Notes: generated from the sequence alone by a model not told the origin. 64,000 nucleotides of DNA from Pseudomonadota bacterium (GCA_021845925.1 JAJZUW010000003.1:1-64000), one strand, 5' to 3'. Positions 1 through 10,004 are shown, numbered from the stretch's first letter. Translations and numbers: made by a program.

Positions 1-415
1 GGCTGTGGTACCGGCGTTGGCGGGGTGGATAAGCGTCTGGAAGCATGTTAAGTCCCCACTAAAAAAACAAGTGGGGACTTTGCACGCTAATGAAACCTTG
101 TTGAAGGTGGGGCGGCTGGCCGGTTACTATGATCCGAAAAACATCAGCCATGCAGCACTGGATTTTGACGGACGGATCAGCAAGGCGAGTTCAACAGACC
201 TTCTGCTGCGTCAAATCCCATTGATACTGATAATGGCAGTGTGGCTGTGTTTATGTTAGGAACGCTGGAACTTTCGTGCAGGAAATATTCACAGCAAAAA
301 GATTGACGCATTTTATTTTGTGTTCTCTCTTGATAAAAGCATCCGGAATTTTGTGTAAACACGGTTTTTCTTCGCCACAGCACTGTTTGTCAAATGGCGT
401 TTTTCCAGGCAATTG
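1..415. other. Left edge, no confident gene
   Basis: I cannot assign a gene here. A frame open from the window edge runs to a stop at 257-259 (about 84 codons) but matches nothing I recognise and has a poorly structured composition. A second frame, also open from the edge, stops at 49-51, directly against a hairpin at 50-80, so the 3' end of an upstream plus-strand gene could lie here. From 260 to 415 the DNA is more AT-rich and I see no gene in it. Confidence 0.4.
50..80. terminator. Perfect 11-bp hairpin, possible terminator
   Basis: The arms 50-60 (AAGTCCCCACT) and 70-80 (AGTGGGGACTT) are perfect inverted repeats around a nine-base A-rich loop. The hairpin begins within a possible TAA stop at 49-51. 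Only three T residues follow the right arm, so as an intrinsic terminator it is weak; it could equally be a processing or protein-binding site. Confidence 0.3.
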
Positions 416-943
416 TCATTGCGGATTGAACAGCAGCCGGTTCTTGGCACAATAGATTTTTGACTTGTCCTGTTCCCAGGCTATCGTGCTGCCGGTATTT
501 GATACCAGCAACGGCCACTTGCCCGGATTGCCAGGCTGGTAGACCAGACCCGCCGCGTCGTGGATGGCCTGAGCCAGCTTGTCGGTCGATACATCGGTTT
601 CCGCAGCAATGAATCGCAGATTCGCCGTGTTATCGCTCACGATGATGGACGTGATCCTGACGTTCCACAATTTGGCGTTGCTGGGTGTTCTGAACCACCA
701 GCCACCGCCCGAATGCTGGTAAGGCGCACCGAACCAGGTTTGCAGGTACTGGTAGAAATAGGCCGGATCCAGCGCGTCCAGACACAGCAGCGCATCGCCA
801 ATGGTGGTGTTGAAGGTGGACGGCATCGGTGGAGCGGTCGGCCCGGCAGCAACCGGCATTCCAGCCAGCACCAGCAGCAGCGACAAAAACATCCTGCTGC
901 GGATACGACTGGTCAAGTCTCCGATTCGGGTGCATAATTTCAT
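416..943 (-). CDS. Exported protein of unknown function
   Basis: This encodes about 175 residues I do not recognise. The ATG at 943 is chosen because it leads straight into a signal-like N-terminus: a basic stretch to about residue 18, then a hydrophobic run (FLSLLLVLAG) ending in an Ala-rich site near residues 31-33. A purine-rich AGGGT lies upstream at plausible distance. A longer frame to 1072 would overlap the divergent transporter start and is unlikely. The mature part is rich in aromatic residues (a YFYQY patch and a WWF patch) with two cysteines that could pair. It is divergent from the MFS gene, with 27 bp between start codons. A periplasmic or lipid-facing role is possible, but no function can be named. 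Confidence 0.6.
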   Translation of the reverse strand: MKLCTRIGDLTSRIRSRMFLSLLLVLAGMPVAAGPTAPPMPSTFNTTIGDALLCLDALDPAYFYQYLQTWFGAPYQHSGGGWWFRTPSNAKLWNVRITSIIVSDNTANLRFIAAETDVSTDKLAQAIHDAAGLVYQPGNPGKWPLLVSNTGSTIAWEQDKSKIYCAKNRLLFNPQ

Positions 944-970
944 TTTAGTACCCTGCGTTACAATCCAATC

Positions 971-2194
971 ATGAACAATCAGGCAAGCAAGCAAATCCGC
1001 TCGTCCGGCGGCACCGTGTGGCCGATACTCAGCGCGGTCAGCGTGTCCCATTTTCTCAACGATACCATGCAATCGCTGCTGCTGGCGTTATACCCCTTGT
1101 TCAAAGGGGAATTCCATCTCAGTTTTGTCCAGGTCGGACTGATCACCATGACCTTTCAGCTGACTGCATCGGTGCTGCAACCGCTGGTGGGCAATTTCAC
1201 TGATCGCCGCCCGATGCCCTGGTCTCTGGCCTTTGGCATGCTGCTGACCTTTTCCGGACTGGTTACTCTATCGCAGGCAGGCAGTTTCGGCATGGTGCTG
1301 ATCGCCGCAGCGCTGGTGGGAACCGGCTCTTCCATTTTTCATCCGGAATCGTCCAGAGTCGCCCGCATGGCTTCCGGCGGTCGCCACGGTCTGGCACAGT
1401 CGGTGTTCCAGGTGGGCGGCAACGCCGGCTCGGCAACCGGACCGCTGCTGGCGGCCTGGCTGGTCCTGCCGGCCGGACAGCACAGCATTGCCTGGGTTTC
1501 GCTGGCAGCGCTGGCCGGTATGATGATTCTGATGGCAGTGGGTCGCTGGTATGCCCATCAGCACCGGCAAGCCAAAAAAAGACCGGCTCCTGCCACGAGT
1601 CCGCTGCCGGCCGGGCGAGTCCGGCTGACGATCGCCATTCTGGTTGCACTGATGTTTTCCAAGTTTTTTTACCTGTCCAGCATCAACAACTATCTGATGT
1701 TCTACCTGATGCACCGTTTTGCCATCGACCAGCAGATGGCACAGTACCATCTGTTTGCATTCCTGGCTGCCGTGGCACTGGGTACGGTACTCGGCGGACC
1801 GATAGGCGACCGCATCGGACGTCGCCAGGTGATCTGGGTATCCATCCTGGGAATTGCCCCGTTTACACTAGCGCTGCCATGGGTCGGTCTGCAGACCTCG
1901 CTGGTGCTGTCGGTGATCATTGGCTTCATGCTGGCCTCGGCCTTTCCGGCCATGGTCGTCTATGCCCAGGAACTGATACCGGGACGGGTCGGTACCATTT
2001 CCGGCCTGTTTTTTGGTCTGGCCTTTGGCCTTGGCGGCATCGGGGCGGCCCTGCTCGGCGCAGTGGCCGATACCGCCGGCATCGTCAGACTGTATGAGTG
2101 GTGCTCGATGTTGCCGCTACTGGGTCTGCTGGCGGTATTTCTGCCGGATCTGCGTCACGAGACGCAGACTGCAGACACTGGCGCACCAGTCTGA
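971..2194 (+). CDS. MFS exporter, fosmidomycin-resistance (Fsr) type
   Basis: A 407-residue inner-membrane transporter with the twelve hydrophobic segments of the major facilitator superfamily. The loop-2 motif appears as FTDRRP at residues 76-81 and its second-half counterpart as GDRIGRR. The segment around residues 119-156, with FHPE followed by Gly-rich helices, is typical of the Fsr branch, whose members export fosmidomycin and related small molecules by proton antiport. No clear Shine-Dalgarno lies before the ATG at 971; a possible -10 (TACAAT, 959-964) sits so close that the transcript may have almost no leader. The last 110 bp overlap the 3' end of waaA on the other strand. The substrate is not known from sequence. 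Confidence 0.85.
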   Translation: MNNQASKQIRSSGGTVWPILSAVSVSHFLNDTMQSLLLALYPLFKGEFHLSFVQVGLITMTFQLTASVLQPLVGNFTDRRPMPWSLAFGMLLTFSGLVTLSQAGSFGMVLIAAALVGTGSSIFHPESSRVARMASGGRHGLAQSVFQVGGNAGSATGPLLAAWLVLPAGQHSIAWVSLAALAGMMILMAVGRWYAHQHRQAKKRPAPATSPLPAGRVRLTIAILVALMFSKFFYLSSINNYLMFYLMHRFAIDQQMAQYHLFAFLAAVALGTVLGGPIGDRIGRRQVIWVSILGIAPFTLALPWVGLQTSLVLSVIIGFMLASAFPAMVVYAQELIPGRVGTISGLFFGLAFGLGGIGAALLGAVADTAGIVRLYEWCSMLPLLGLLAVFLPDLRHETQTADTGAPV

Positions 2195-3410
2195 CTGTCC
2201 GGTCGGTAGCGCCGCGCTGGCTGGTGCTGAATGCCAGTCCTGCCGCAGCCATCTGCTGACGCCGTCCGGCGTCGGACAACAGACCGGACAACACATCGAC
2301 CAGCACCTGTGGTTCGGTCAGCATGACTGCAGCACCCATCTGCACGGCAAGCTGGCTGGCCGCGGCAAAATTCCACACATGCGGACCCAGGATCACCGGA
2401 CAGCCGGCGGATGCCGGTTCAATCAGATTCTGTCCGCCGTACGGGAGCAGACTGCCGCCCATCACGGCCACGTCGGCCAACGAATACCACGTTGCCAGTT
2501 CGCCCATGCTGTCACCCAGCCAGACCTCGCACTGCGGATCCGGCCACGCCCCCGATGAACGCCGCACCATGCGTAGACCGGACTGTTCAACCAGTCCGGC
2601 CACTTCGTCAAACCGTTGTGGATGTCGCGGCACCAGAACGAGCAATGCCCCCGGGCACTGCAAGCGGCGATGGGCTGCCAGCATCAGCGCTTCCTCGCCT
2701 TCACGCGTGCTGGCTGCCAGCCAGACCGGTCGTCCCGCCAGCCGCGCTCGCCATTCGCGCCCCGTCGCCAGCTGGCTGGCATCCGGTCTGACATCGAACT
2801 TGAGGTTACCGGTCACTTCAACCGAACGGGCCCCGAGCGACAGGAAGCGCCTGCGGTCATCTTCGCTTTGCGCAGCCAGCTGGCATAATCCCTGCAGCAT
2901 TCCGCCAGCCAGCGAACCAAACCGACGGTATCGCTGCGCCGACCGGGCAGACAGGCGGCCATTGGCCAGCATGACCGGAATGCCGGCTTGCCGACAGGCG
3001 GACAATAGCTCCGGCCATAATTCGGTTTCCATCAGGATGCCCATTTCGGGCCGGAAATGGCGCAGAAACCCGCGTACAGCAAATGGATAATCCCACGGCA
3101 ACCAGGCTTGCATGACACGATCGCCAAACAGCCGGCTACCCGCAGCCCATCCGGTCGGCGTGGCATGGGTCAGCAGAATGGCATGTTCAGGGAAGGCGTG
3201 CATCAGCGCTTCGACCAGCGGCTGGCTGGCGCGGGTCTCGCCCAGCGAGACCGCATGCAGCCAGATCAGCCTGGCCGGAACCGGGCCGGAAAAACGCCCC
3301 AGACGCTGGGGCCAATGCTTCCTGTATCCGGGTTCGCGGCGTCCTCGCCACCACAATCGCAGCACGGCTGCCGGCAACAACAGCCACAGCAGCAGCCGGT
3401 ATATGGCCAT
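2085..3410 (-). CDS. waaA: 3-deoxy-D-manno-octulosonic acid (Kdo) transferase
   Basis: WaaA (KdtA) moves Kdo from CMP-Kdo onto the lipid A precursor at the cytoplasmic face of the inner membrane. The protein has an N-terminal membrane anchor (residues about 4-20), the acceptor-side motif with GETR near residue 57-60, and the GT-B C-terminal signature GGQNLIEP near 325-332. An ATG at 3410 and a GTG at 3413 are both possible starts, touching the MidA gene stop by 1 or 4 bases. The C-terminus continues about 25 residues past the last conserved region; this Ser/Thr/Asp-rich tail is encoded antisense to the transporter gene. Whether it adds one or two Kdo residues cannot be told from sequence. Confidence 0.92.
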   Translation of the reverse strand: MAIYRLLLWLLLPAAVLRLWWRGRREPGYRKHWPQRLGRFSGPVPARLIWLHAVSLGETRASQPLVEALMHAFPEHAILLTHATPTGWAAGSRLFGDRVMQAWLPWDYPFAVRGFLRHFRPEMGILMETELWPELLSACRQAGIPVMLANGRLSARSAQRYRRFGSLAGGMLQGLCQLAAQSEDDRRRFLSLGARSVEVTGNLKFDVRPDASQLATGREWRARLAGRPVWLAASTREGEEALMLAAHRRLQCPGALLVLVPRHPQRFDEVAGLVEQSGLRMVRRSSGAWPDPQCEVWLGDSMGELATWYSLADVAVMGGSLLPYGGQNLIEPASAGCPVILGPHVWNFAAASQLAVQMGAAVMLTEPQVLVDVLSGLLSDAGRRQQMAAAGLAFSTSQRGATDRTVRLVRQCLQSASRDADPAEIPPADPVAATSSTTHTV

Positions 3411-4558
3411 CACAGCCGGCGCCTTTGGTCGCCGATGGCGAATCCGGTCAATGGTTGCAGTTCGCCCCGGCTCAACGCCAGCACCTTGAACAGCTCGCCC
3501 ATTTCGGCCGGACTGAGCAACTTCTGCACTGCGGCCGACTGGGGCAGATAGCGGGCTGGCTGCTGCGGATCGGCCTGTTCAAGCAGACCGGTGATGCCAC
3601 AGTTGAGCAGAAACTGCGCCTGGGTGGTGTAACCGGCCAGACGCAGGCCGACAGCCTTGCCAGCCAGGGTGGCGGCCGTGAAGTCAACGTGAGCGGTCAC
3701 ATCCTGCAATCCGGGCAGAAAAAAAGGATCGGCATGCGCATGCTGGCGATAATGGCACATCAACGTGCCTTCTTGTCGCTGCGGGTGGTAGTATTCGCGT
3801 TCGCCAAACCCGTAATCGATCAGCAGCATGGCGCCATGCACCAATCGCTGCCCCAACTCGCGCACCCATGCCTGACCTGCCAGACCGATTTCACTCAGCA
3901 TGCCTGACGTTGCCGGCAATGCGCGCGCCTGTTCCGCCAGCATGGCGTCATCAACCGGGCGTTCCTGCCAGATGAACTGGCCCTGTTCATCCAGCGCCAC
4001 GCCTCGTTCAAACAAACCGTCATCGCGCCAATGCACCAGATGAACCGGCATGGCATCGAGCAATTCGTTGGCCACCACGCAACCGGTCAATTCTTCGGGC
4101 AACCGTTCGATCCAGACCACCCGTGAGAGCAGGTGAGGCAGGCTGCGCGCCACGCGCTGTTGCTGTCGCTCGCGCAGATCCGCACTGACTTCCAGAATCA
4201 GATATTGTTCCGGCAGCTGGCCAGCCAGCTCCAGACCGCTCAGCAGGTCGCAGGCCAGCGCGCCGCTACCGGCTCCGGTCTCCAGCACCACGCCGCCCGT
4301 TTGCGCCAGGATCTCTCCGACCTGTCTGGCCAGCGTCCGGCCAAACAGGGGCGTCAGTTCCGGTGCAGTGACAAAATCGCCGGCCTGGCCAAATTTGGCG
4401 CTGCCTGCACTGTAATACCCGAGCGCAGGCTCATACAGTACTTTTTCCATGAAACGGGGAAACGGCATCCAGCCGGTCTGTCGGATTTCGGCAACGATCC
4501 GGCCAGTCAACTCGCGGCTGATTGCCAGGGCAGAGTCATCAGGCTCGGGCAAGCTCAT
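3410..4558 (-). CDS. MidA-family SAM-dependent methyltransferase
   Basis: A 382-residue protein of the MidA/NDUFAF7 family (former DUF185). It shows the conserved N-terminal motif DFVTAPELTPLFG (61-73) and the SAM-binding motif I, ETGAGSGAL (93-101). The mitochondrial homologue methylates an arginine of a complex I subunit; bacterial substrates are largely unknown, so no specific target is claimed. It sits between the DUF2863 gene (6-bp gap) and waaA (start overlap), so it is probably co-transcribed with both. The ATG at 4558 has only a weak ribosome site. Confidence 0.88.
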   Translation of the reverse strand: MSLPEPDDSALAISRELTGRIVAEIRQTGWMPFPRFMEKVLYEPALGYYSAGSAKFGQAGDFVTAPELTPLFGRTLARQVGEILAQTGGVVLETGAGSGALACDLLSGLELAGQLPEQYLILEVSADLRERQQQRVARSLPHLLSRVVWIERLPEELTGCVVANELLDAMPVHLVHWRDDGLFERGVALDEQGQFIWQERPVDDAMLAEQARALPATSGMLSEIGLAGQAWVRELGQRLVHGAMLLIDYGFGEREYYHPQRQEGTLMCHYRQHAHADPFFLPGLQDVTAHVDFTAATLAGKAVGLRLAGYTTQAQFLLNCGITGLLEQADPQQPARYLPQSAAVQKLLSPAEMGELFKVLALSRGELQPLTGFAIGDQRRRL

Positions 4559-4564
4559 GGCCGA

Positions 4565-5710
4565 TCAGTGCAGTTGTGGTGTGACCAGCGAACTTTCCGG
4601 CATCTCCGGGTGAACTGGTTCACCTTCGCTGTTGGGAAAAAGCGGTGTTCCGCAGTCATCGCAATATTCCATGGGCAACAGGGTGGAAATCACGGCAATG
4701 CCACCCAGGCCGACCAGTTCATTTTCGATTTGCGCGACCAGTTCGCTGTCTTCGGTTTCATCATCCACCAGTGGCCAGACCACGCCGTGCAGCACCTGCG
4801 CGGGATCCGACTGAAGGCTGAAACCAATGCGGTATTCATCGGTCAGCTCATCACCGCAAGGCGCAATCACGGCGCGCAGTTCGACCGGCAGCACAGCCAG
4901 CGTCTCGCAGAGGAAACTCACGGTTGCGCGCAAGGCAAATGGCCTGGCTTCGCGTTCCAGCCTGCGCCACGCACTGAAAAAAGCGTTGGGCAGCTGGGCA
5001 CTGACATGGCAACCGGGCAACATGCCAGCCAGCCACGGCCGCGCTTCCATCCGCCATGCCTGCAGAATCTCGTTTTGCGTCATGTCGCTCTGCTGCCAGC
5101 GGAACAATGCTCCTCCCTGACTGGTCATGGCAGCGCCCAGCACATACCGCACGTCGGCCACATACTCGCCGGCGGCCGGCAACTGCGCCGGCTCGACCGA
5201 CAGCGTTTGTCCAGAACCGGCAGCCTGCACCATCTGTTGCAACAACTGACGGGTTTCAACGTAACCACGCGGTAACTGATCCGGACTGTAAAGAAAATCT
5301 GCCAGCACCAGCCGGGCACCGCTGGCGAGAATATGTTTCTGGAGCAGCACGCGCAGTTCGTCGAGTCGTGAAGTTGAGATACTGCCTGCCGGAATCGCAT
5401 ACCGCGACCACACCAGCACCGGCACGGCAACCAGAACCGCGTCCTGATGGTCACTGAGACTTTCGGCCCGGCTTTCCACCAGCGTCGACAGCACGTTGCA
5501 TGCCTGTGGGTTTTCATGCCAGAGGTAATCCAGCGCCTGTTCCAGCAATTCGTTCTGTCGTTTGCCAAACAGACTGGTGACCTGGTCCATCAGCTGTTGC
5601 TGCCAGTTCTGGCGTTCCAGCTGACTGCCGGCTTCCTGCATGGACAGCGTGAGCCGGACCAGACGCGCGGCCTCACGGTTCAGTTTTGGCACCACGGAAC
5701 TCCGTTTCAT
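4565..5710 (-). CDS. DUF2863 family protein
   Basis: About 381 residues matching the betaproteobacterial DUF2863 family as I know it; function unknown. The start at 5710 is favoured over an in-frame upstream codon at 5776 because a strong GAGGAGG lies just ahead of it and the longer form would run into secA. No signal peptide or membrane segment is seen, so it is likely cytoplasmic. The C-terminal third is acidic and ends in a CxxC (YCDDCGTPLFP) that could bind zinc, like a small ribbon. It follows secA by 17 bp on the same strand, which suggests co-transcription, but this does not by itself imply a secretion role. Confidence 0.75.
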   Translation of the reverse strand: MKRSSVVPKLNREAARLVRLTLSMQEAGSQLERQNWQQQLMDQVTSLFGKRQNELLEQALDYLWHENPQACNVLSTLVESRAESLSDHQDAVLVAVPVLVWSRYAIPAGSISTSRLDELRVLLQKHILASGARLVLADFLYSPDQLPRGYVETRQLLQQMVQAAGSGQTLSVEPAQLPAAGEYVADVRYVLGAAMTSQGGALFRWQQSDMTQNEILQAWRMEARPWLAGMLPGCHVSAQLPNAFFSAWRRLEREARPFALRATVSFLCETLAVLPVELRAVIAPCGDELTDEYRIGFSLQSDPAQVLHGVVWPLVDDETEDSELVAQIENELVGLGGIAVISTLLPMEYCDDCGTPLFPNSEGEPVHPEMPESSLVTPQLH

Positions 5711-5727
5711 TCTGCCTCCTCGCCCTG

Positions 5728-8457
5728 TCAGGCCAGGCGACCGTGACAGTGCTTGTATTTCTTGCCCGAACCACAAGGGCAGGGGTCGTTACGACCAACC
5801 GCAGCCACGCCACCCGCTGCTGCCGCCGGAACTGCCAGCGCACTCAGGGCAGCCATTTCACCATCTTCACCCAGGCTTTGATCTGCTTCGGCATGATAGT
5901 ACTGAACATTGTCAGGCATTCCAGGCATGTCGAGTTCTTCGACATCTTCCGGCTGGCGCACCTGAACCGTCATCAGCACACGGGTCACTTCCTGCTTGAT
6001 GGTTTCCAGCATGGCAGAAAACAGCTCGAAAGCTTCCCGTTTGTATTCCTGCTTGGGATTCTTCTGTGCATAGCCGCGCAGGTGGATGCCTTGCCGTAAA
6101 TGATCGAGTGCAGCCAGATGCTCACGCCAGTGGCTGTCAATGCTCTGCAGCATCACCGCGCGCTCGAAATGGCGCAGCGACATGGACTCAGCAAGCTGCG
6201 TACGTTGGGCATAAGCGTCTGCGGCAGCCTGCACGATGCGCTCACGCAAGCCATGTTCATCCAGCTTGCTGTCCGCAGCCAGCCATTCGGCAACCGGCAG
6301 TTCCAGCACGTATTCACCCTGCAGACGATGCTGCAACCCCTGAATGTTCCATTCTTCTTCCATGCTGCCCGGCGCAATGAATTCGGACACCACTCCGGCC
6401 AGCACATCGGTGCGCATGGCCGCCACCGTTTCCGACACATCTGCCGTTTCGAGCAACTCGTTGCGCTGCTGGTAGATGACTTTGCGCTGATCATTCGAGA
6501 CATCGTCATATTCAAGCAGCTGTTTGCGCATGTCAAAATTGCGCGCTTCGACCTTGCGCTGGGCATTTTCGATGGCGCGGGTCACCCATGGGTGTTCAAT
6601 TGCTTCGCCTTCCGGCATGTTCAGCCGGTCCATGATGGCACCGACACGGTCGGCCGCAAAAATGCGCAGCAGGGGATCTTCCAGCGACAGGTAGAAACGG
6701 CTTGAACCGGGATCACCCTGACGGCCGGCACGTCCGCGCAGCTGATTGTCCACCCGCCTTGATTCGTGCCGTTCGGTTCCGATAATGTGCAGGCCGCCCG
6801 CTGCCAGCACCTGGTCGTGCAGCTTCTGCCAGCCGGATTTCATGTCTTCTGTCTGGAACTGCTTCTGGGCATCGTTCAGCGTTTCATGCAGACGGATCGC
6901 CTCCAGTTCACGCTCGATACTGCCACCCAGCACAATGTCGGTACCGCGGCCGGCCATGTTGGTGGCAATGGTAATGGCGCCCGGCTTGCCAGCCTGGGCA
7001 ATGATTTCGGCTTCGCGGGCATGCTGTTTGGCATTCAGCACTTCATGCGGCAGTTTGGCCTGCTTCAGCAATCCGGACAGGTACTCGTTGGTTTCGATCG
7101 ACGTCGTGCCGACCAGAACCGGCTGTCCACGCTTGTGACAGTCGGCAATATCATTCAGGATGGCCTGATATTTTTCACGGCTGCTGCGGAACACCTGGTC
7201 CATGCGATCCTGACGGATCATCGGCCGGTGGGTCGGGATCACCACCGTTTCCAGACCGTAGATCTGCTGGAACTCGAACGCCTCGGTATCGGCCGTACCG
7301 GTCATGCCGCCCAGCTTGTCGTACATGCGGAAATAATTCTGGAACGTGATGGACGCCAGGGTCTGGTTTTCTTTCTGGATCGGCACGCCTTCCTTGGCTT
7401 CCACTGCCTGGTGCAAGCCGTCGGACCAGCGCCGGCCGGCCATCAGACGGCCGGTGAACTCGTCCACAATGACCACTTCGCCGTTCTGCACCACGTAATG
7501 CTGGTCAAGGTGATACAGGGCATGGGCGCGCAGCGCAGCATACACATGATGCATCAGTCCGATATTGGCCGCTTCGTACAGGCTGGAACCTTCCGGCAGC
7601 AGCCCGGCTTCGGTGAGCAGCGCTTCCGCCCGTTCGTGCCCGGATTCGGACAGCAAAACCGTGTGCGCCTTCTCGTCCACCCAGTAATCGCCCTCACCCT
7701 CTTCGGTTTGCTGGCGAACCAGACCTGGAATGATGCGATCAACCGCAATATACAGTTCGGTGCTGTCCTCGGCCTGGCCGGAAATGATCAGGGGCGTGCG
7801 CGCCTCGTCGATCAGGATGGAGTCGACTTCGTCGACAATGGCGAAGTGAAGCCCGCGTTGCACCTTCTCATCCACCTGGTAGACCATGTTGTCGCGCAGG
7901 TAATCGAATCCGAATTCATTGTTGGTGCCGTAGGTGATATCTGCTGCATAGGCGGCCTGCTTTTCCGACGGACTCATCTGGGCCAGGTTGACCCCGACGG
8001 TCAGGCCCAGAAAATGATGCAACCGTCCCATGATTCCGGCATCGCGCTGGGCCAGGTAGTCATTGACGGTTACCACATGCACGCCTTTGCCGCTGAGTGC
8101 ATTCAGATACGATGGCAAGGATGCCATCAGCGTCTTGCCCTCGCCGGTGCGCATTTCAGCGATCTTGCTGTCATGCAGCACCATGCCACCCACCAGCTGG
8201 ACATCGTAGTGGCGCTGCCCGAGAACACGCCGTCCCGCCTCGCGCACCACGGCAAACGCCTCCGGAAGCAGCTGGTCGAGAGTTTCGCCCTTTGCCAGTC
8301 TGGCCCGGAACTGGTCTGTCTTTTCGCGCAGCCCGGCATCCGTCAGTGCCTGCATGGCCGGTTCGAGTGCGTTGATTGCCTTGACCTTGGCCATGTACTG
8401 ACGGACAAGGCGGTCGTTGCGACTGCCAAAGATTTTTTTCAACAGGGACGAAATCAT
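5728..8457 (-). CDS. secA: Preprotein translocase ATPase SecA
   Basis: SecA drives unfolded preproteins through SecYEG with ATP hydrolysis. About 909 residues are read from the ATG at 8457, whose start ([16 protein letters not shown]) matches the family; a TTG four codons upstream is an alternative. The Walker A GEGKT lies near residues 105-109, the DEAD-type VDEVDS near 208-213, and the helicase motif [12 protein letters not shown] is present. The C-terminus ends in the zinc-binding SEC-C motif ([13 protein letters not shown]) that contacts SecB, and secB is also in this window (36.6 kb). No SecM-like arrest peptide gene is seen upstream; instead the divergent DUF721 gene starts 188 bp away. 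Confidence 0.97.
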   Translation of the reverse strand: MISSLLKKIFGSRNDRLVRQYMAKVKAINALEPAMQALTDAGLREKTDQFRARLAKGETLDQLLPEAFAVVREAGRRVLGQRHYDVQLVGGMVLHDSKIAEMRTGEGKTLMASLPSYLNALSGKGVHVVTVNDYLAQRDAGIMGRLHHFLGLTVGVNLAQMSPSEKQAAYAADITYGTNNEFGFDYLRDNMVYQVDEKVQRGLHFAIVDEVDSILIDEARTPLIISGQAEDSTELYIAVDRIIPGLVRQQTEEGEGDYWVDEKAHTVLLSESGHERAEALLTEAGLLPEGSSLYEAANIGLMHHVYAALRAHALYHLDQHYVVQNGEVVIVDEFTGRLMAGRRWSDGLHQAVEAKEGVPIQKENQTLASITFQNYFRMYDKLGGMTGTADTEAFEFQQIYGLETVVIPTHRPMIRQDRMDQVFRSSREKYQAILNDIADCHKRGQPVLVGTTSIETNEYLSGLLKQAKLPHEVLNAKQHAREAEIIAQAGKPGAITIATNMAGRGTDIVLGGSIERELEAIRLHETLNDAQKQFQTEDMKSGWQKLHDQVLAAGGLHIIGTERHESRRVDNQLRGRAGRQGDPGSSRFYLSLEDPLLRIFAADRVGAIMDRLNMPEGEAIEHPWVTRAIENAQRKVEARNFDMRKQLLEYDDVSNDQRKVIYQQRNELLETADVSETVAAMRTDVLAGVVSEFIAPGSMEEEWNIQGLQHRLQGEYVLELPVAEWLAADSKLDEHGLRERIVQAAADAYAQRTQLAESMSLRHFERAVMLQSIDSHWREHLAALDHLRQGIHLRGYAQKNPKQEYKREAFELFSAMLETIKQEVTRVLMTVQVRQPEDVEELDMPGMPDNVQYYHAEADQSLGEDGEMAALSALAVPAAAAGGVAAVGRNDPCPCGSGKKYKHCHGRLA

Positions 8458-8550
8458 GACATTTACCAAATAGGGATATGCAGCTCCGGCATCCGGAATC
8501 CGCGGAAAACACCGGAATCATTCTGGAAACCGGGGTCATCCTCCCCGGGG

Positions 8551-8584
8551 ATTGTCAAGCGCAATCGTTTTCAACGGCCTGTTA
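8551..8584. repeat. Dispersed 34-bp repeat, copy A
   Basis: This stretch in the secA/DUF721 divergent gap begins ATTGTCAAGCGCAAT and closely matches 27849-27882 at the 3' end of selD: about 28 of 34 positions agree, including an uninterrupted TCAAGCGCAAT block. It has no strong dyad. Read on the minus strand it contains TTGACA, which could be a secA -35, but I see no good -10 at the right spacing. Confidence 0.5.
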
Positions 8585-8645
8585 ATTCCGAAAATGTTTC
8601 CGCACAAGATGTTACCATATTCCCCTCTGTGTTCCGAGGCATTCC

Positions 8646-9089
8646 GTGAGAAAGTTTGTCGCAACACCCGCCATTCTGGGCAATCACCTGCAAACCGCTC
8701 AGGAACTGCGACCGCTGCTGCAAGATGCCGTGGCCATTGCAGGACTGGACCAGCTCTGGCAGAGTCTGCTGCCCGTTCAACTGCGCGATTTGAGTCATGT
8801 CGGACGGCCGCAGGACGGGCTGCTGACCATCATCGCGTCCAGTGGCGTGGTCGCCGCGCGTCTGCGTCAAATGCTGCCTGCTCTGGAAAGGGAACTGGCC
8901 AGCCGTGGCATTGCCTTGCGGCTCAAGGTCAGGGTGAGCATCTATCCGGGGGAGCCACCACCAGCCGAACGGCCGGCACGCAGCATGCCTGATACGGCAT
9001 TTCAGGCTCTCGCACATCTGGAATCCGCGCTCGATCCCGACGATCCGCTGGCCCGCTCGGTGGCAAGACTCCTGAAACGTCGGCGCTGA
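8646..9089 (+). CDS. DciA-like DUF721 protein
   Basis: A 147-residue DUF721 protein starting at a GTG (8646). Members related to DciA recruit or load the replicative helicase DnaB in bacteria lacking DnaC, through an N-terminal KH-like domain. The Trp near residue 39, the short LRDLSHV segment and the later SGVVAARLRQMLP segment fit that domain. The C-terminus is a disordered-looking Pro-rich linker followed by a helical region ending in a basic RLLKRRR tail, as expected for nucleic-acid or helicase contact. It is convergent with lpxC with no spacer: its TGA is immediately followed by the lpxC stop on the other strand. The DciA role is family inference. Confidence 0.72.
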   Translation: MRKFVATPAILGNHLQTAQELRPLLQDAVAIAGLDQLWQSLLPVQLRDLSHVGRPQDGLLTIIASSGVVAARLRQMLPALERELASRGIALRLKVRVSIYPGEPPPAERPARSMPDTAFQALAHLESALDPDDPLARSVARLLKRRR

Positions 9090-10004
9090 TCAGGCCATGC
9101 GTTCAACCGCAGCCAGCACGCCGGCCGGCGCCCGGCTGACATCTTCGAAACTGACAAACGTCCAGGCACTCTGATCTGCCAGTAGGGTACGCAGAAGCCG
9201 GTTATTCAGGGCATGTCCGGATTTGTGGGCATGAAAGGCGCCGATGATTGGATGTCCGGCAATGTACAGATCACCGATCGCATCCAGCACCTTGTGTTTG
9301 ACAAACTCGTCCTCATAACGAAGTCCATCCTGGTTGAGGACACGATACTCATCCATCACGATGGCATTGTCCAGGCTTCCGCCCAGGGCCAGTCCGTTTG
9401 AGCGCATCCATTCGACTTCCTGCATGAAGCCGAAGGTTCTGGCGCGACTGACTTCCTTGACATAAGAGGTATTCGCAAAATCAAGACTGATGGTCTGGCC
9501 TGACTTCTCGAACACAGGATGACGAAAATCAATAGTGAAATCAATGCGGAAACCATCATAAGGCTCAAACCGCACCCGTTTATCCCCTTCGACCACTTCG
9601 ACGGTTTTCAGGATGCGGATGTACTTGCGCGCAACCGCCTGTTCCACAATCCCGGCAGACTGGAGCAGGAACACGAACGAAGCCGCCGAACCATCCATGA
9701 TTGGCACTTCCGGCCCGTCAAGATCCACATGGATGTTGTCGATGCCCAATCCGGCCAGTGCCGACATCAGGTGCTCGACCGTTGCCACGCCAACCCGGCC
9801 ATTCACCACCGTTGAACACAGCCGTGTGTCGCCCACGCGGTCTGCCGCTACCGGAATATCGACCGGATCAGGCAGATCGGTCCGTCGGAACACGATTCCG
9901 GTGTTCTCTGCCGCCGGGCGCAACAGCATCGTCACCCTGGCGCCGGTATGCAATCCGACTCCGGTGGCCCGTATGCTGTTCTTCAAGGTACGCTGGCGTA
10001 TCAT
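9090..10004 (-). CDS. lpxC: UDP-3-O-acyl-N-acetylglucosamine deacetylase
   Basis: LpxC removes the N-acetyl group in the committed step of lipid A synthesis; it is a cytoplasmic zinc amidase. The zinc motif HKSGH is near the C-terminus and the first zinc histidine is in the VEHLMSAL segment. The ATG at 10004 gives the canonical N-terminus ([21 protein letters not shown] minus a few) and about 304 residues, as usual; an ATG at 10013 is also in frame. It lies downstream of ftsZ in the usual dcw order with a 168-bp gap that carries its own candidate promoter. Confidence 0.96.
   Translation of the reverse strand: MIRQRTLKNSIRATGVGLHTGARVTMLLRPAAENTGIVFRRTDLPDPVDIPVAADRVGDTRLCSTVVNGRVGVATVEHLMSALAGLGIDNIHVDLDGPEVPIMDGSAASFVFLLQSAGIVEQAVARKYIRILKTVEVVEGDKRVRFEPYDGFRIDFTIDFRHPVFEKSGQTISLDFANTSYVKEVSRARTFGFMQEVEWMRSNGLALGGSLDNAIVMDEYRVLNQDGLRYEDEFVKHKVLDAIGDLYIAGHPIIGAFHAHKSGHALNNRLLRTLLADQSAWTFVSFEDVSRAPAGVLAAVERMA

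Noticed and set aside
8458-8645. SecM-type arrest peptide gene upstream of secA
   Set aside because: The gap has no suitable minus-strand frame with an arrest-like motif; the neighbouring gene is DUF721 on the other strand.
6766-8649. A 627-codon plus-strand open frame
   Set aside because: It is antisense to secA throughout; the high GC content keeps shadow frames open.
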